A DNA stretch of 64,000 nucleotides from Parazoarcus communis (GCF_003111645.1 NZ_CP022187.1:3658001-3722000), one strand, 5' to 3'; positions 24,748 through 34,703 are shown, counted from the first letter of the stretch. Notes: a model not told the origin generated them from the sequence alone. Numbers and translations: made by a program.

Positions 24748-26208
24748 TCAGCGTGAAGTGTGGTGTGTTGCCGCTGCCGCCCGGTGATGTCCGGCGTGGG
24801 GGCGATGGTGGGCGGGCGCACCCACCAGACCGCCGATCACCATGCCGAGCGCACTGGCGGCGAGGCCGAACAGCTGGGGCTCGATGTCGCCCTCGGGGAC
24901 GAAGAGCTCGAAGAGAATCCATGTGGACAGCCCGAGCGCGATGGCCAGCGCCGCGCCGAGGTTGTTGGCCCGCTTCCAGAACAGCCCCGCTGCGAGCGGC
25001 ACGAACGCCCCGGCCAGGGTGACACGGTATGCGTTCTCGACCATCTGATGAATGCTCGACTCGGTGCTTGTTGCGTACAGCGTGACCAGCACGGTGAACA
25101 CGACCACCGTGATCCGGGTGCTGAGCAGGAACTGGCGGTCGCTCATGCCGGGGAAGAAGCCCTTGAGCACGTTCTCGGAGAAGGTGACCGAAGGCGCCAG
25201 CAGCGTGCCCGAGGCGGTGCTCATGATCACCGACAGGAGGGCGCCAAAGAAGATGACCTGTGCCGCGAAAGGCATGTACTGGATGATCAGGGTGGGCAGG
25301 ATGAGCTGCGAGTCTTCCCCGATCAGGCGCTCGACCATGGCGGGATCGATGACCTGCGCGGTGTAGGCGAGGAACAGCGGCACCGCAGCGAAGAAGAAAT
25401 ACGACACGCCGCCGAGCGTCGTGCCCCACACCGCGACGCGCTCGTTGCGCGAGGAGTTGACGCGCTGAAACACGTCCTGCTGCGGGATCGAGCCGAGCGC
25501 CATGGTCAGGAAGGCGGCAACCCAGCCAATCATGTCCGCCGCGTCCAGCGTAGGCAGGAACTCGAGCTTGCCTTCGGCCGCAGCCTGACCGACCACACTG
25601 GAAAAGCCGCCGGCCATGTCGCCTGCAAGCCAGGTGACGTAGATCAGGCCGAGCACGATCACGATCATCTGCACGAAGGTGGTCATTGCCACCGACCACA
25701 TGCCGCCGAACAGGGTGTAGAGCAACACCACGCCGGCACCGATCAGCATGCCCTCATTGGTCGATACCACGTCCTGCGACAGCACGTTGAATACCAGCCC
25801 GAGCGCGGTGATCTGCGCTGCGACCCAGCCGAGGTAGGAGAGCACGATGCAGATTGACAGGATGAGCTCGGTGCTGCGGTTGTAGCGCTGGCGGAAGAAG
25901 TCGCCGAGCGTCAGCAGGTTCATGCGGTACAGCGGGCGGGCGAAGATGAGGCCGAACAGCACCAGGCACACCGCCGCACCCAGCGGGTCCGAAATCAGGC
26001 CGCGAAAGCCTTCTTCGAGAAAGGTGGCGGAGATGCCGAGCACGGTTTCAGCGCCGAACCAGGTGGCAAACACCATGGCGAGCACGACGAACATCGGCAG
26101 GTTGCGACCGGCGGTGATGTAGTCACGGGTGTTGTGCACGCGTGTTGCAGCAATCAGGCCGATGACAATGGACACAAGCAGGTAGGCGACGACAAGCCAG
26201 AGCAGCAT
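24748..26208 (-). CDS. Sodium:solute symporter family protein
   Basis: This 486-residue integral membrane protein of the SSS family has about 13 predicted helices. Family landmarks are 'DYITAGRNLPMFVVLAMVFA' near residue 28, 'FATWFGAETVLGISATFLEE', 'LFGGMWSVAMTTFVQMIVIV' and 'MALGSIPQQDVFQRVNSSRN'. The C-terminus ends in a His/Ala-rich tail ('HHRPHAGHHRAAAATHH') that could bind metal or be unstructured. It is downstream of and co-oriented with the arginase-OAT fusion (170 bases apart), so an amino acid or related substrate is plausible but unproven. Confidence 0.9.
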   Translation of the reverse strand: MLLWLVVAYLLVSIVIGLIAATRVHNTRDYITAGRNLPMFVVLAMVFATWFGAETVLGISATFLEEGFRGLISDPLGAAVCLVLFGLIFARPLYRMNLLTLGDFFRQRYNRSTELILSICIVLSYLGWVAAQITALGLVFNVLSQDVVSTNEGMLIGAGVVLLYTLFGGMWSVAMTTFVQMIVIVLGLIYVTWLAGDMAGGFSSVVGQAAAEGKLEFLPTLDAADMIGWVAAFLTMALGSIPQQDVFQRVNSSRNERVAVWGTTLGGVSYFFFAAVPLFLAYTAQVIDPAMVERLIGEDSQLILPTLIIQYMPFAAQVIFFGALLSVIMSTASGTLLAPSVTFSENVLKGFFPGMSDRQFLLSTRITVVVFTVLVTLYATSTESSIHQMVENAYRVTLAGAFVPLAAGLFWKRANNLGAALAIALGLSTWILFELFVPEGDIEPQLFGLAASALGMVIGGLVGAPAHHRPHAGHHRAAAATHHTSR

Positions 26209-26333
26209 GAACAGGTCTCTTCCGGAGCGTGGAGAAAGGGGCGCCGGAGTGTAGCAACGAATGGCTGAAAGGTGGCGCCGAAATGTGCGCTAAGGGCCTG
26301 AATACGCTGTCAATGTCAGGATTTGTGGTGGCG

Positions 26334-26368
26334 CCGGGAGGCGTGGCCGCTGCGGGCCCGCCTCCCGG
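26334..26368 (-). terminator. Hairpin downstream of the arginase-OAT fusion gene
   Basis: A 10-bp perfect inverted repeat (26334-26343 with 26359-26368) has a 15-base loop and starts 12 bases after the fusion gene stop at 26380. It is GC-rich without a strong T-run, so it is probably a weak or Rho-assisted terminator. Confidence 0.45.
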
Positions 26369-26379
26369 TGTCGCGTGGG

Positions 26380-28497
26380 TCAGCCGCCGAGTGCGGCGAG
26401 GGTGTCGATGACCGTATCCGCACTGTCGTCGAGCGTTGCCTCGTCGATGATCAGCGGCGGCGCAAGACGTATCACGTTGCCGGTCGTGTCGCGGGTTGCA
26501 ATGCCGCGTGCCAGCAGCGTTTCGGCAACGCTCGCGGCGGATGCGATGTCCGGATCGATTGCAATGCCGATCAGCAGGCCGCGGCCGCGAATCTCGCGAA
26601 CGCAGGGCAGCCTTGCCGCTTCCAGGCGGCTGCGCAGGCGTTCGCCAAGGCGTTCGGCGCGCTCCCAGGGGCTGTGTTCGATAAGCAGCGCAAGCACTTC
26701 CAGCGCGACGGCGGCGCCGAGCGGGTTGCCGCCGAAGGTGGAGCCGTGGTCGCCGGGGTGGAAGACGTCCATCACCTCGCGGTCGGCGAGGAAGGCCGAT
26801 ACCGGCAGCAGGCCGCCCCCGAGCGCCTTGCCGAGGATGAGACCGTCCGGACGTACGCCGTCGTGATCGCAGGCCAGCAGGCGGCCGGTGCGGCCGAGCC
26901 CGGTCTGGACTTCGTCGGCGATGAGCAGGACCCGGTGCTGACGGCAGATCTCGGCGCAGCGCGCCAGGTAGCCGGCGGGCGGCACGATGATGCCGCCTTC
27001 GCCCTGGATCGGCTCGACCAGGAAGGCCGCGGTTTCGGGCGTGATCGCCGCTTCGAGTGCGGCCGCGTCACCAAAGGGAATGCGGCGCAAGCCGGGCGGG
27101 AAGGGGCCGAAGCCGTCGCGGTACTGCTCGCTGGCAGAGAGTCCGACGATCGTGATCGAGCGGCCATGGAAGTTGCCGTCGCAGGCGATGATTTCCGCCT
27201 TGTCCGCGGCCACGCCTTTCACTGTGTAGGCCCACTTGCGCGCGGCCTTGAGTGCGGTCTCGACCGCCTCCAGTCCGGTGTTGACCGGCAGGGCGCGTTC
27301 GAAGCCGAACAGCCCGCACATGCGTTCGAGCAGCAGCGGAAGGCGATCGTTGGAGAATGCGCGTGAGGTCAGCGCGAGCCGTCGTGCCTGGTCTTCGAGT
27401 GCACGCAGCAGGCGCGGGTGGCCGTGGCCGAAACTGACGGCGGAGTAGGCGCTCATCATGTCGAGATAGCGGCGTCCTTCGACGTCCCACAGCCATACGC
27501 CCTCGCCGCGATGAAACACGACCGGCAGCGGTGCGTAGTTGCTGGCGCCGAAGTGGCGCTCCTTCTCGCGCAGCCAGTAGCTCCCCGGTCCCAGTGCAGC
27601 ACAGGCGAGTTCGGCCACCCAGTCCGCGCTGCGGCGGTCGGTGTCGAGATCGGGCCGGTACTCGGTGATCTCCATCGCAATGAAGTCGCCGCAGGTCCTG
27701 AGCGTGAGCAGGACGTCGGCCAGCGCCCGGGGATCGATGCCCTCCGCGGCCGGACAGGTCACGGCAGGCACGGCCAGCGGGTCGAGCGCATCGACATCGA
27801 GGCTGAGGCCGAAGCCGGGCTGGCTGCCGTTGCTGCGCACGATCGTCAGCGCATCGCAGAATACGGCGGGAAGGCCGCGCTCGCGGACTTCATTCATGTC
27901 GAAGATGCGCACGCCGAGCCGCGTCAGGCGTTCGTGTTCTTCCGTTTCCCAGGCGCGCGCACCGATGACGCATACCCGCGCCGGATCGAGCCGTGGGCCG
28001 GGGATGCCCACCAGGCTGCGGTCGCCCTCACCCAGCAGGGCCGCCAGCGGCATGCCGTGGATGTTGCCCGAATGGGTGGACTCGGCCGTGTGGCTGTCGA
28101 GGTGGGCGTCGATCCAGATCAGGCCGGGCGCACCGCCGGCACGCCGGCCGATGCCGCGCCAGGTGCCTGCGGCAATGGCGTGATCGCCGCCGAGGATCAA
28201 TGGGAAGGCGTCCGGGTCGAGTGTGGCCAGGCGGTCAGCCAGGCGTCGCGCGAACGCCGCACTGGCTTCCAGCCGGGCTGTCATGTCTTTCGTGTCGGCC
28301 GCCGGCTGGGTGGGGCGCACGACATCCGCCCATTCGGCCTTGATGCCGGCATTCGACAGGCGCTCGGTCAAGCCGTTGCTGCGCAGCGACTGCGCCGCTG
28401 CTGCCGGGCCGGGGTGCGGCGCGCCGAGCGCGGATGCTGCACTGATGATGGTGAGCCGGGTGTGGGGGCCGGCAGGCAGGTGGGTTGTATTCGTCAT
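26380..28497 (-). CDS. Bifunctional arginase - ornithine aminotransferase fusion
   Basis: This 705-residue protein joins two consecutive enzymes of arginine catabolism. Residues 1 to about 305 are an arginase: 'LILGGDHAIAAG' (His106), 'IDAHLDSHT', 'HGMPLAALLG' and 'LDVDALDPL' supply the binuclear Mn ligands. Residues about 312-705 are a PLP-dependent ornithine aminotransferase ('SAVSFGHGHPRLLRAL', 'DGNFHGRSI', 'IADEVQTGLGRTG') with Schiff-base Lys557 in 'ILGKALGGG'. Arginase would give ornithine plus urea, and the transaminase then gives glutamate semialdehyde. Both active sites look intact. Continuity of the frame with no stop or start between halves argues for a true fusion. It is likely co-transcribed with the downstream symporter. 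Confidence 0.9.
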   Translation of the reverse strand: MTNTTHLPAGPHTRLTIISAASALGAPHPGPAAAAQSLRSNGLTERLSNAGIKAEWADVVRPTQPAADTKDMTARLEASAAFARRLADRLATLDPDAFPLILGGDHAIAAGTWRGIGRRAGGAPGLIWIDAHLDSHTAESTHSGNIHGMPLAALLGEGDRSLVGIPGPRLDPARVCVIGARAWETEEHERLTRLGVRIFDMNEVRERGLPAVFCDALTIVRSNGSQPGFGLSLDVDALDPLAVPAVTCPAAEGIDPRALADVLLTLRTCGDFIAMEITEYRPDLDTDRRSADWVAELACAALGPGSYWLREKERHFGASNYAPLPVVFHRGEGVWLWDVEGRRYLDMMSAYSAVSFGHGHPRLLRALEDQARRLALTSRAFSNDRLPLLLERMCGLFGFERALPVNTGLEAVETALKAARKWAYTVKGVAADKAEIIACDGNFHGRSITIVGLSASEQYRDGFGPFPPGLRRIPFGDAAALEAAITPETAAFLVEPIQGEGGIIVPPAGYLARCAEICRQHRVLLIADEVQTGLGRTGRLLACDHDGVRPDGLILGKALGGGLLPVSAFLADREVMDVFHPGDHGSTFGGNPLGAAVALEVLALLIEHSPWERAERLGERLRSRLEAARLPCVREIRGRGLLIGIAIDPDIASAASVAETLLARGIATRDTTGNVIRLAPPLIIDEATLDDSADTVIDTLAALGG

Positions 28498-28611
28498 GAG
28501 GCACCTCCCATTCCGCCGATCGGCGGGTGCTTGTGTGACGTTACAACATTGGAGGGTGCCGGCGCAGATTCGTTCGCTGCGAACGCATCCGCACGGCGCC
28601 CGTCCCGGCGC

Positions 28612-30153
28612 TCAGCTGCCGAAGACCCGGTACGCCTCCAGCGCGAGCAGGGCAGCGGCAAGCACGCCGATGGCCGACAGCAGCCACCCTTGCCGACGCT
28701 GCTGGCGGGCGAGCTGCTCCATGCGCGCCTGCTGAGCCGCCTGCTGTTTGCCGCTTTCGGTGAGGGTGTGATGTATCAGCCGGGGCAGTTGCGGCAGGGT
28801 GCCGGCCCAGCTTGGCGCTTCGGTCTTGATTTCGCGGATCAGCGCACGCCAGCCCATCTGCTCGTTCATCCAGCGCTCGAGAAAGGGCTTTGCCGTCTTC
28901 CACAGGTCGAGCTCGGGGTCGAGCTGGCGCCCGAGGCCCTCGATGTTGAGCAGGGTCTTCTGCAGCAGCACCAGCTGCGGCTGGACCTCCATCTCGAAGC
29001 GGCGTGCGGTCTGGAACAGGCGCAGCAGCGTCTTGCCGAAGGAGATGTCCTTCAGTGGCTTGTCGAAGATCGGCTCGCACACGGTACGGATCGCGGCCTC
29101 GAACTCGTCCACCCGGGTCTTGGCCGGCACCCAGCCGGCCTCGATATGGGCCAGTGCGACGCGGTGATAGTCGCGCTGGAAGAAGGCGAGAAAGTTGGTC
29201 GCGAGGTAGTTCTTGTCGACTTCGTTGAGCGTGCCCATGATGCCGAAGTCGAGTGCAATGTAGCGCCCGTCGCGATGCACGAAGATGTTGCCCGGATGCA
29301 TGTCTGCATGAAAGAAGCCGTCGCGGAACACCTGGGTGAAGAAGATCTCCACCCCGGCGCGCGACAGGGCGGGCAGGTCGGTGCCCTGCGCCCTGAGCGC
29401 CTCGATCTGGGAGATCTGTACGCCGTGCATGCGCTCCATCACCATCACGTTGCGGCCGCACCAGTCCCAATGCACCTCGGGCACGATCATCAGGGACGAA
29501 TCCTTGAAGTTGCGCCGCAGCTGCGAGCAGTTGGCCGCCTCGCGCATGAGGTCGAGTTCGTCGTTCAGGTACTTGGTGAACTCGGCAACGACCTCGCGCG
29601 GCTTGAGCCGCCGGCCCTCGGGCCAGACCTTCTCGAGCAGCATGGCCGCGACTTCGAGCAGGGCCAGATCGTGCGCGATCACATGCTCGATGCCCGGCCG
29701 CAGAATCTTGACCGCCACTTCGGTGCCATCGGGCAGCTCGGCAAAGTGCACCTGCGCTACCGAGGCGGAAGCCACCGGCGTGCGGTTGAAGTTGCCAAAG
29801 ACGTCATCGACCGGCTTGCCGTACATCGTCTGGAGCAGCGCGAGCGCCTGTTCGGTGGGGAAGGGCGGCACCCTGTCCTGCAGCATCGCGAGCTCGTCGG
29901 CCAGATCCGGCGGCAGCAGATCGCGCCGGGTGGAGAGCATCTGCCCGAACTTGACGAAGATGGGGCCGAGCGACTCGAGTGCCCGGCGCAGGCGCACGCC
30001 ACGGGGTTCGTCGTAGGTGCGCCAGAAGAACACGAAATTCCATACGCGGGCCAGTCGACCGCTGGTGTCGGCGTCCAGAATCATTCGGTCCAGACCGAAA
30101 CGCAGACTGACGGAAACGATCTTGGTGAGACGCAGGAGACGCACTTTGGACAA
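28612..30153 (-). CDS. ubiB: UbiB, ABC1/AarF-family atypical kinase of ubiquinone synthesis
   Basis: This 513-residue UbiB-family protein-kinase-like ATPase supports ubiquinone production. It shows the KxGQ segment '[20 protein letters not shown]', the Ala-rich nucleotide loop '[17 protein letters not shown]', 'VAVKILRPG', the catalytic '[13 protein letters not shown]' and 'ALDFGIMG'. The C-terminus has a hydrophobic helix ('[18 protein letters not shown]') for membrane association. It is divergent from argS with 140 bases between. It is the second ubiquinone locus in this window but is separate from ubiUVT. Confidence 0.94.
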   Translation of the reverse strand: MSKVRLLRLTKIVSVSLRFGLDRMILDADTSGRLARVWNFVFFWRTYDEPRGVRLRRALESLGPIFVKFGQMLSTRRDLLPPDLADELAMLQDRVPPFPTEQALALLQTMYGKPVDDVFGNFNRTPVASASVAQVHFAELPDGTEVAVKILRPGIEHVIAHDLALLEVAAMLLEKVWPEGRRLKPREVVAEFTKYLNDELDLMREAANCSQLRRNFKDSSLMIVPEVHWDWCGRNVMVMERMHGVQISQIEALRAQGTDLPALSRAGVEIFFTQVFRDGFFHADMHPGNIFVHRDGRYIALDFGIMGTLNEVDKNYLATNFLAFFQRDYHRVALAHIEAGWVPAKTRVDEFEAAIRTVCEPIFDKPLKDISFGKTLLRLFQTARRFEMEVQPQLVLLQKTLLNIEGLGRQLDPELDLWKTAKPFLERWMNEQMGWRALIREIKTEAPSWAGTLPQLPRLIHHTLTESGKQQAAQQARMEQLARQQRRQGWLLSAIGVLAAALLALEAYRVFGS

Positions 30154-30259
30154 CCGGTAGCAGGAGAACCGGGACTTTAGCGGGAAAGGGGGGGCGGTGG
30201 AAGGCAGAGAACGTAACCTGCGCTCACATGCCGGGCGGGAGAGGGGTGGGTTGATCCGC

Positions 30260-30265
30260 TATAAT
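30260..30265 (+). promoter_or_regulatory. -10 box (TATAAT) of the argS promoter
   Basis: A perfect TATAAT ends 28 bases before the argS ATG at 30294. The -35 region 17 bases upstream is GC-rich and a poor match, so the promoter may be short-leader or activator-helped. Confidence 0.5.
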
Positions 30266-30293
30266 CGACGGTTTCGATGTCCCTGAAAGTGTC

Positions 30294-32057
30294 ATGAGCG
30301 CCGACCCCAAAGTTCTACTTGCCGATCTCCTGAAAGCCGCGCTGAAAAGTGTTGCGCCCGAGCTGGCCGATACCCCGATCCTGCTGGAGCGCCCGAAGCA
30401 GGCGAGCCATGGGGACTTTGCCACCAACCTTGCGCTGCAACTGGCCAAGCCGATGAAGCGCAACCCGCGCGAACTCGCCGCGAAACTGCTGGCCGAGCTG
30501 CCGGCGTCGCCGCTGGTGGCCAAGACCGAGGTGGCCGGCGCGGGCTTCATCAACTTCACCCTGGCCACTGCTGCCAAGACGGCCGTGGTCAGCGAGGTGC
30601 TCGCCAAGGGCGCTGCGTTCGGTCGCGGCGAGAAGAAGAACGTGAAGGTGCAGGTGGAATTTGTCTCCGCCAACCCCACCGGCCCCCTGCATGTCGGCCA
30701 CGGACGCGGTGCGGCCTACGGCGCCTCGCTGTCGGACGTGCTGGAATTCGCCGGTTACGATGTCAGCCGCGAGTACTACGTCAATGACGCCGGTCGTCAG
30801 ATGGACATTCTGGCGCTGTCGACCTGGTTGCGCTACCTCGCGTTCTTCGGGATCGAGGTCGCGTTCCCGCCCAACGCCTACCAGGGCGATTACGTCGTGA
30901 CCATGGGGCGTGAGATGCGTGACGCCCATCAGGACCGCTTCGCCAGGTTTACCGCAGCGCAGGTGACGGCCGGCACGCCGGGCCTGCCGCCGGTGGAGCG
31001 CAAGGATGACGAAGCCAAGCAGCAACGCGAGCTCCATCTCGACGCCCTGATTTCCAACGCCAAGCGTCTGCTCGGCGAGGACTACCCGTGGGTGCATGGT
31101 TTCGCGCTCAACGAGCAGCTTGGCGACGGCCGCGAGGATCTGCAGGAATTCGGCGTGCGCTTCGACAAGTGGTTCTCGGAGCAGAGCCTGTTCGATACCG
31201 GCCTGGTCGAGCGTGCGGTGACCCAGCTCGAGCAGCAGGGTCACATCTACGTGCAGAACGGCGCCAAGTGGTTCCGCTCGACGGCCTTCGGCGACGAGAA
31301 GGATCGCGTGGTCCAGCGCGAGAACGGCCTCTACACCTACTTCGCGTCGGATATCGCCTATCATTTGAACAAGTATGAGCGTGGCTTCGACCGCATCATC
31401 GACATCTGGGGTGCAGACCACCACGGTTACATCCCGCGCGTGAAGGGCGCCATCGCCGCACTCGGCCTGCCGACCGAAAAGCTCAACGTGGCGCTGGTGC
31501 AGTTCGCGGTGCTCTACCGCGACGGGCAGAAGACCTCGATGTCGACCCGCTCGGGCGAGTTCGTCACCCTGCGCGAGCTGCGCAAGGAAGTCGGCAACGA
31601 TGCCTGCCGTTTCTTCTACGTGCTGCGCAAGTCCGACCAGCATCTCGACTTCGACCTCGACCTGGCCAAGAGTCAGAGCAACGAGAACCCGGTCTACTAC
31701 GTGCAGTACGCGCATGCGCGGGTGTGCTCGGTGCTCAGTCAGTGGGGCGGCGAGCGCGAAGAACTGGCGCAGGCCGATCTTGGCCAGCTGCAGAACGAGC
31801 GCGAACTCGCGTTGTGTGCAAGCCTGTCGACCTTTCCCGAGCTCGTGCAGTCGGCTGCGGCCGATTACGCGCCGCACCAGATTGCCTTCTACCTGAAGGA
31901 TCTCGCGGCAGACTTCCACAGCTGGTACAACGCCGAGCGCATGCTGGTCGATGACGAGGCGGTCAAGCTTGCGCGTCTGGCGCTTGCCGAGGCGGTGCGT
32001 CAGGTGCTGGTGAGCGGTCTGGCCGTGCTCGGTGTGTCCGCACCTGAATCGATGTAA
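30294..32057 (+). CDS. argS: Arginyl-tRNA synthetase
   Basis: This 587-residue class I aminoacyl-tRNA synthetase charges tRNA-Arg. The N-terminal Add-1 domain occupies about residues 5-90. The HIGH-type motif is 'PLHVGHGRGAAYGASL' (residues about 130-145), 'DIWGADHHGYIPRVKGAIAA' lies in the core, and the KMSKS-equivalent reads 'GQKTSMSTRSGEFVTL'. The DALR anticodon-binding domain is at the C-terminus. The length is typical. It starts the argS-SPOR-dsbA-SDR series common in betaproteobacteria. Confidence 0.97.
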   Translation: MSADPKVLLADLLKAALKSVAPELADTPILLERPKQASHGDFATNLALQLAKPMKRNPRELAAKLLAELPASPLVAKTEVAGAGFINFTLATAAKTAVVSEVLAKGAAFGRGEKKNVKVQVEFVSANPTGPLHVGHGRGAAYGASLSDVLEFAGYDVSREYYVNDAGRQMDILALSTWLRYLAFFGIEVAFPPNAYQGDYVVTMGREMRDAHQDRFARFTAAQVTAGTPGLPPVERKDDEAKQQRELHLDALISNAKRLLGEDYPWVHGFALNEQLGDGREDLQEFGVRFDKWFSEQSLFDTGLVERAVTQLEQQGHIYVQNGAKWFRSTAFGDEKDRVVQRENGLYTYFASDIAYHLNKYERGFDRIIDIWGADHHGYIPRVKGAIAALGLPTEKLNVALVQFAVLYRDGQKTSMSTRSGEFVTLRELRKEVGNDACRFFYVLRKSDQHLDFDLDLAKSQSNENPVYYVQYAHARVCSVLSQWGGEREELAQADLGQLQNERELALCASLSTFPELVQSAAADYAPHQIAFYLKDLAADFHSWYNAERMLVDDEAVKLARLALAEAVRQVLVSGLAVLGVSAPESM

Positions 32058-32071
32058 ATCCGGAGATTGTC

Positions 32072-32650
32072 TTGACTCAGCCTCGTAAAGCCCCCCGCAA
32101 GTCGGGTCGTGCTCCCGCGCGCAGCGGTGGTGGGACCCTGATCGGCATTTTCATCGGCCTGATGCTGGGCGCGCTGATTGCTGCGGGTGCGGCATGGTTC
32201 TTCACCCGTGCCAACCCGTTTCAGTCGGCGCCGGTCGCACCACGCGTGCCGGCGGTCAATCAGCCGCCTGCCGCGCTGCCCGGAAAGCCCGGCGACCGCC
32301 CGGTCGTAAAGCAGGATTTCGAGTTCTACAAGATCCTGCCGCAGGGTGACAACGTGCCGGCGGCTCAGGCACCGGTTGAAGCGCCGAGCGCGCCGGTGGT
32401 GGAGCGCCCGGTGGAAAAGCTCTACCTCCAGCTCGGTGCCTTCGAAAACGCGGCCGAGGCGGACAACCTGAAGGCAAGGCTGGCGCTTGCCGGTGTCGAG
32501 GCGAGTTCGCAGCGGGGCCAGCTGCCCGACGGGCGCACGGTGCACCGGGTGCGGATCGGACCCTTCTCCGGCCCGGACGAGTTGAATCCGGTTCGCAGCC
32601 GTCTGGCTTCGTCCGGCTTCAACACCACTGTGACCCGCGCCGGGCAATGA
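32072..32650 (+). CDS. SPOR-domain membrane protein (FtsN-like layout)
   Basis: This 192-residue protein has a basic cytoplasmic N-terminus, one membrane helix at about residues 26-46 ('LIGIFIGLMLGALIAAGAAW'), a Pro/Ala-rich periplasmic linker, and a SPOR peptidoglycan-binding domain at about 110-190 ('LYLQLGAFENAAEADNLKAR'). It probably acts at the septum. The start is TTG 32072 with CGGAGA about eight bases upstream, 14 bases after argS. The division role is inferred from the layout. Confidence 0.88.
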   Translation: MTQPRKAPRKSGRAPARSGGGTLIGIFIGLMLGALIAAGAAWFFTRANPFQSAPVAPRVPAVNQPPAALPGKPGDRPVVKQDFEFYKILPQGDNVPAAQAPVEAPSAPVVERPVEKLYLQLGAFENAAEADNLKARLALAGVEASSQRGQLPDGRTVHRVRIGPFSGPDELNPVRSRLASSGFNTTVTRAGQ

Positions 32651-32723
32651 TTTTTAGCGCTGACGCGGAACGAAGCGTGTGTTGCACGCGTCAGACCGGC
32701 TTCAACCAATACGGGAGTAAAGA

Positions 32724-33371
32724 ATGAATCGTCGTCATGCCCTGCAGCAACTTGGCGCGCTTGCGCTTTTCGCCGGGTCCGCGGGCAAGGTGCTTGCCCA
32801 GAGCGGTTCTGGTCCAGCTTACCAGGTGCTGGAGCCGTCCGTTCCGACGGCGACCAAGGGCAAGATCGAGGTGATCGAGTTCTTCCACTACGGCTGCCCG
32901 CACTGCCACGACTTCGATCCGCTGCTCGGGCAGTGGATAAAGCGCCTGCCGGCCGACGTCAGCTTCGTCCGCGTGCCGGCAATCTGGGGCAACCCCCAGC
33001 TGCAGGCACTGGCCCGGCTTTACTACACCTTCGAGGTGACCGGTCAGGTCGACACCCTGCACGAACTCGTGTTCGGTGCGGTGCAGAACGACAGGGAGCC
33101 GCTGAATACGGAAGACGGTGTGCGGGCATGGGTGGGCAAGCGCGGCATTGATACCGCGAAGTTCATGGAGGCCTACAAGTCCTTCGGCGTGGAGTCGCTG
33201 GTCAAGCGTGCGGACCAGATCGCCCGTGCATACAAGGTTCAGGGTGTGCCGACGATGGCGGTCGATGGTCGCTTCATTACGTCGGCCTCGCTGACTGGCA
33301 GTCACGAAGGCACGCTGAAGCAGGTCGACGCGCTGCTCACGCGCGTGCGCAGCGAAGCGCGCAAGAGCTGA
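32724..33371 (+). CDS. dsbA: Thiol:disulfide interchange protein DsbA
   Basis: This 215-residue periplasmic oxidoreductase introduces disulfide bonds. The leader is 'MNRRHALQQLGALALFAGSA' ending near 'VLAQS'; it begins with Asn-Arg-Arg, so Tat export is possible. The thioredoxin fold carries the CPHC active site at Cys58-Cys61 ('FFHYGCPHCHDFDP') and the cis-Pro loop 'VQGVPTMAVDG'. ATG 32724 has GGGAG about eight bases upstream. Confidence 0.94.
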   Translation: MNRRHALQQLGALALFAGSAGKVLAQSGSGPAYQVLEPSVPTATKGKIEVIEFFHYGCPHCHDFDPLLGQWIKRLPADVSFVRVPAIWGNPQLQALARLYYTFEVTGQVDTLHELVFGAVQNDREPLNTEDGVRAWVGKRGIDTAKFMEAYKSFGVESLVKRADQIARAYKVQGVPTMAVDGRFITSASLTGSHEGTLKQVDALLTRVRSEARKS

Positions 33372-33389
33372 TGGTTTGTCTGTGCCTGC

Positions 33390-34187
33390 TTGACGGCTGC
33401 AGCGGTGACTGAGCCGGGACAGCCGCTGCGCGTCCTCATCACGGGGGCGTCCAGCGGCCTGGGCGAAGCACTTGCCCGTCACTATGCAGGCATGGGGGCG
33501 AGGCTGGGGCTGATTGCGCGTCGCGCTGAGCCGATGCACGCACTGGTGGCGTCGCTGCCCGGCACGCACCAGGTGCTGGTTGCCGATGTCGGAGATCCGC
33601 TGGCACTGCGTGGCGCCGCCAGCCAGTTCGTCGAAGCCTTCGGCGTGCCCGACATCGTCATTGCCAACGCCGGGGTGTCGGTCGGGACGCTTACCGAATA
33701 TGCCGAGGACGTCGACGCGTTTGATCGCGTGCTGCGCACGAATCTGCTCGGCATGGTGGCAACCTTCCAGCCTTTCGTCGAGGCCATGCGTCGCCGCGGC
33801 AGCGGGCGGCTGGTCGGGATTGCCTCGGTGGCGGGTATTCGCGGCTTGCCGGGTGCGGGGGCCTACAGCGCCTCAAAAGCGGGCGCGCTTGCCTACCTCG
33901 AAAGTCTGCGTGTCGAGCTTCACGACAGCGGTGTAAAGGTGGTCAGCGTGGCGCCGGGCTACATCCGCACGCCGATGACTGCGATCAACCCCTATCCAAT
34001 GCCCTTCATTCTCGATGCCGACGTCGCCGCGCAGCGGATTGCCCGTGTCATCGAGCGTGGCGACCGCTTTGCCGTGACGCCCTGGCAGATGGGCTGGGTG
34101 GCGAAGCTGCTGCGGATTCTGCCGCGCAGCGTGTTCGACCATGTATTCGCCCGTGCCGGACGCAAGCCGCGCGGGCTTCCCCTCTGA
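33390..34187 (+). CDS. Short-chain dehydrogenase/reductase
   Basis: This 265-residue classical SDR binds NAD(P) through 'LITGASSGLGEALARHYAGM' and has the NAG motif 'VIANAGVSVG', a catalytic Ser in 'LVGIASVAG' and the Y-x3-K pair in 'AYSASKAGAL'. The substrate is not recognisable. The start shown is TTG 33390; GTG 33405 is an alternative. It lies 19 bases after dsbA, which is usual in related genomes. Confidence 0.88.
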   Translation: MTAAAVTEPGQPLRVLITGASSGLGEALARHYAGMGARLGLIARRAEPMHALVASLPGTHQVLVADVGDPLALRGAASQFVEAFGVPDIVIANAGVSVGTLTEYAEDVDAFDRVLRTNLLGMVATFQPFVEAMRRRGSGRLVGIASVAGIRGLPGAGAYSASKAGALAYLESLRVELHDSGVKVVSVAPGYIRTPMTAINPYPMPFILDADVAAQRIARVIERGDRFAVTPWQMGWVAKLLRILPRSVFDHVFARAGRKPRGLPL

Positions 34188-34258
34188 GGTATTCCTCACG
34201 CCCTTGCGCGGCGAGGCTGCGCTAACATAGGCGAAAAATCACGTCTTGGAGCGATTTG

Positions 34259-34675
34259 ATGAATTCAGCGGTGGGCGATGACGCGGCCGAGCGTCGTGCG
34301 CGTCAGAGATTCGTCGCGAAACGTCGCGGCGATATCTGTTTCTGGGCGATGGTCAATGGTGAGCGCCGTCCCCTCAACGACCTCTCGCTGGAGGGGTTTT
34401 CGTTGCCCGTCTCGCACGACCTCGATCCCGGCGCCGAGTTTCGCTTCGTGCTGCAGCGCGAAAGCGTGCCGGATCGTATCGAAGGCCATGCGAAGGTTGT
34501 CAATCAGGTGGGTGAAGGTCATGCGCGCAAGGCTGGCTGCCGTTTCGTCGAACTCGACGAAGAAGGCGTTGCGCGTTTGAAGGACTGGCTGATCGCGCAT
34601 GTTCTGGCGAGCGCCACCGTACGCATCAATGAGCGGGACGCCGCGGCCATCGTGAATGGCCCGTCCCTGATCTGA
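34259..34675 (+). CDS. PilZ-domain protein (c-di-GMP effector)
   Basis: This 138-residue protein is one PilZ domain. The N-terminal RxxxR motif is 'RRARQRFVAKRRGD' (residues about 12-25) and the second motif is 'LNDLSLEGFSLPV', close to D/NxSxxG. It therefore probably binds c-di-GMP made by cyclases such as those at 49403 and 58085. It starts at ATG 34259 with TTGGAG upstream and ends just before a strong terminator. Confidence 0.82.
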   Translation: MNSAVGDDAAERRARQRFVAKRRGDICFWAMVNGERRPLNDLSLEGFSLPVSHDLDPGAEFRFVLQRESVPDRIEGHAKVVNQVGEGHARKAGCRFVELDEEGVARLKDWLIAHVLASATVRINERDAAAIVNGPSLI

Positions 34676-34703
34676 CGCAGTTACGGTTCTTCCGCGCATT
34701 AAA

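Noticed and set aside
27418-30180. Very long open frame on the plus strand across the arginase-OAT fusion and ubiB
   Set aside because: It is antisense to two clearly identified genes with intact catalytic motifs. Its translation is Gln/His/Arg-rich without family features, as expected from the high-GC third-position pattern.
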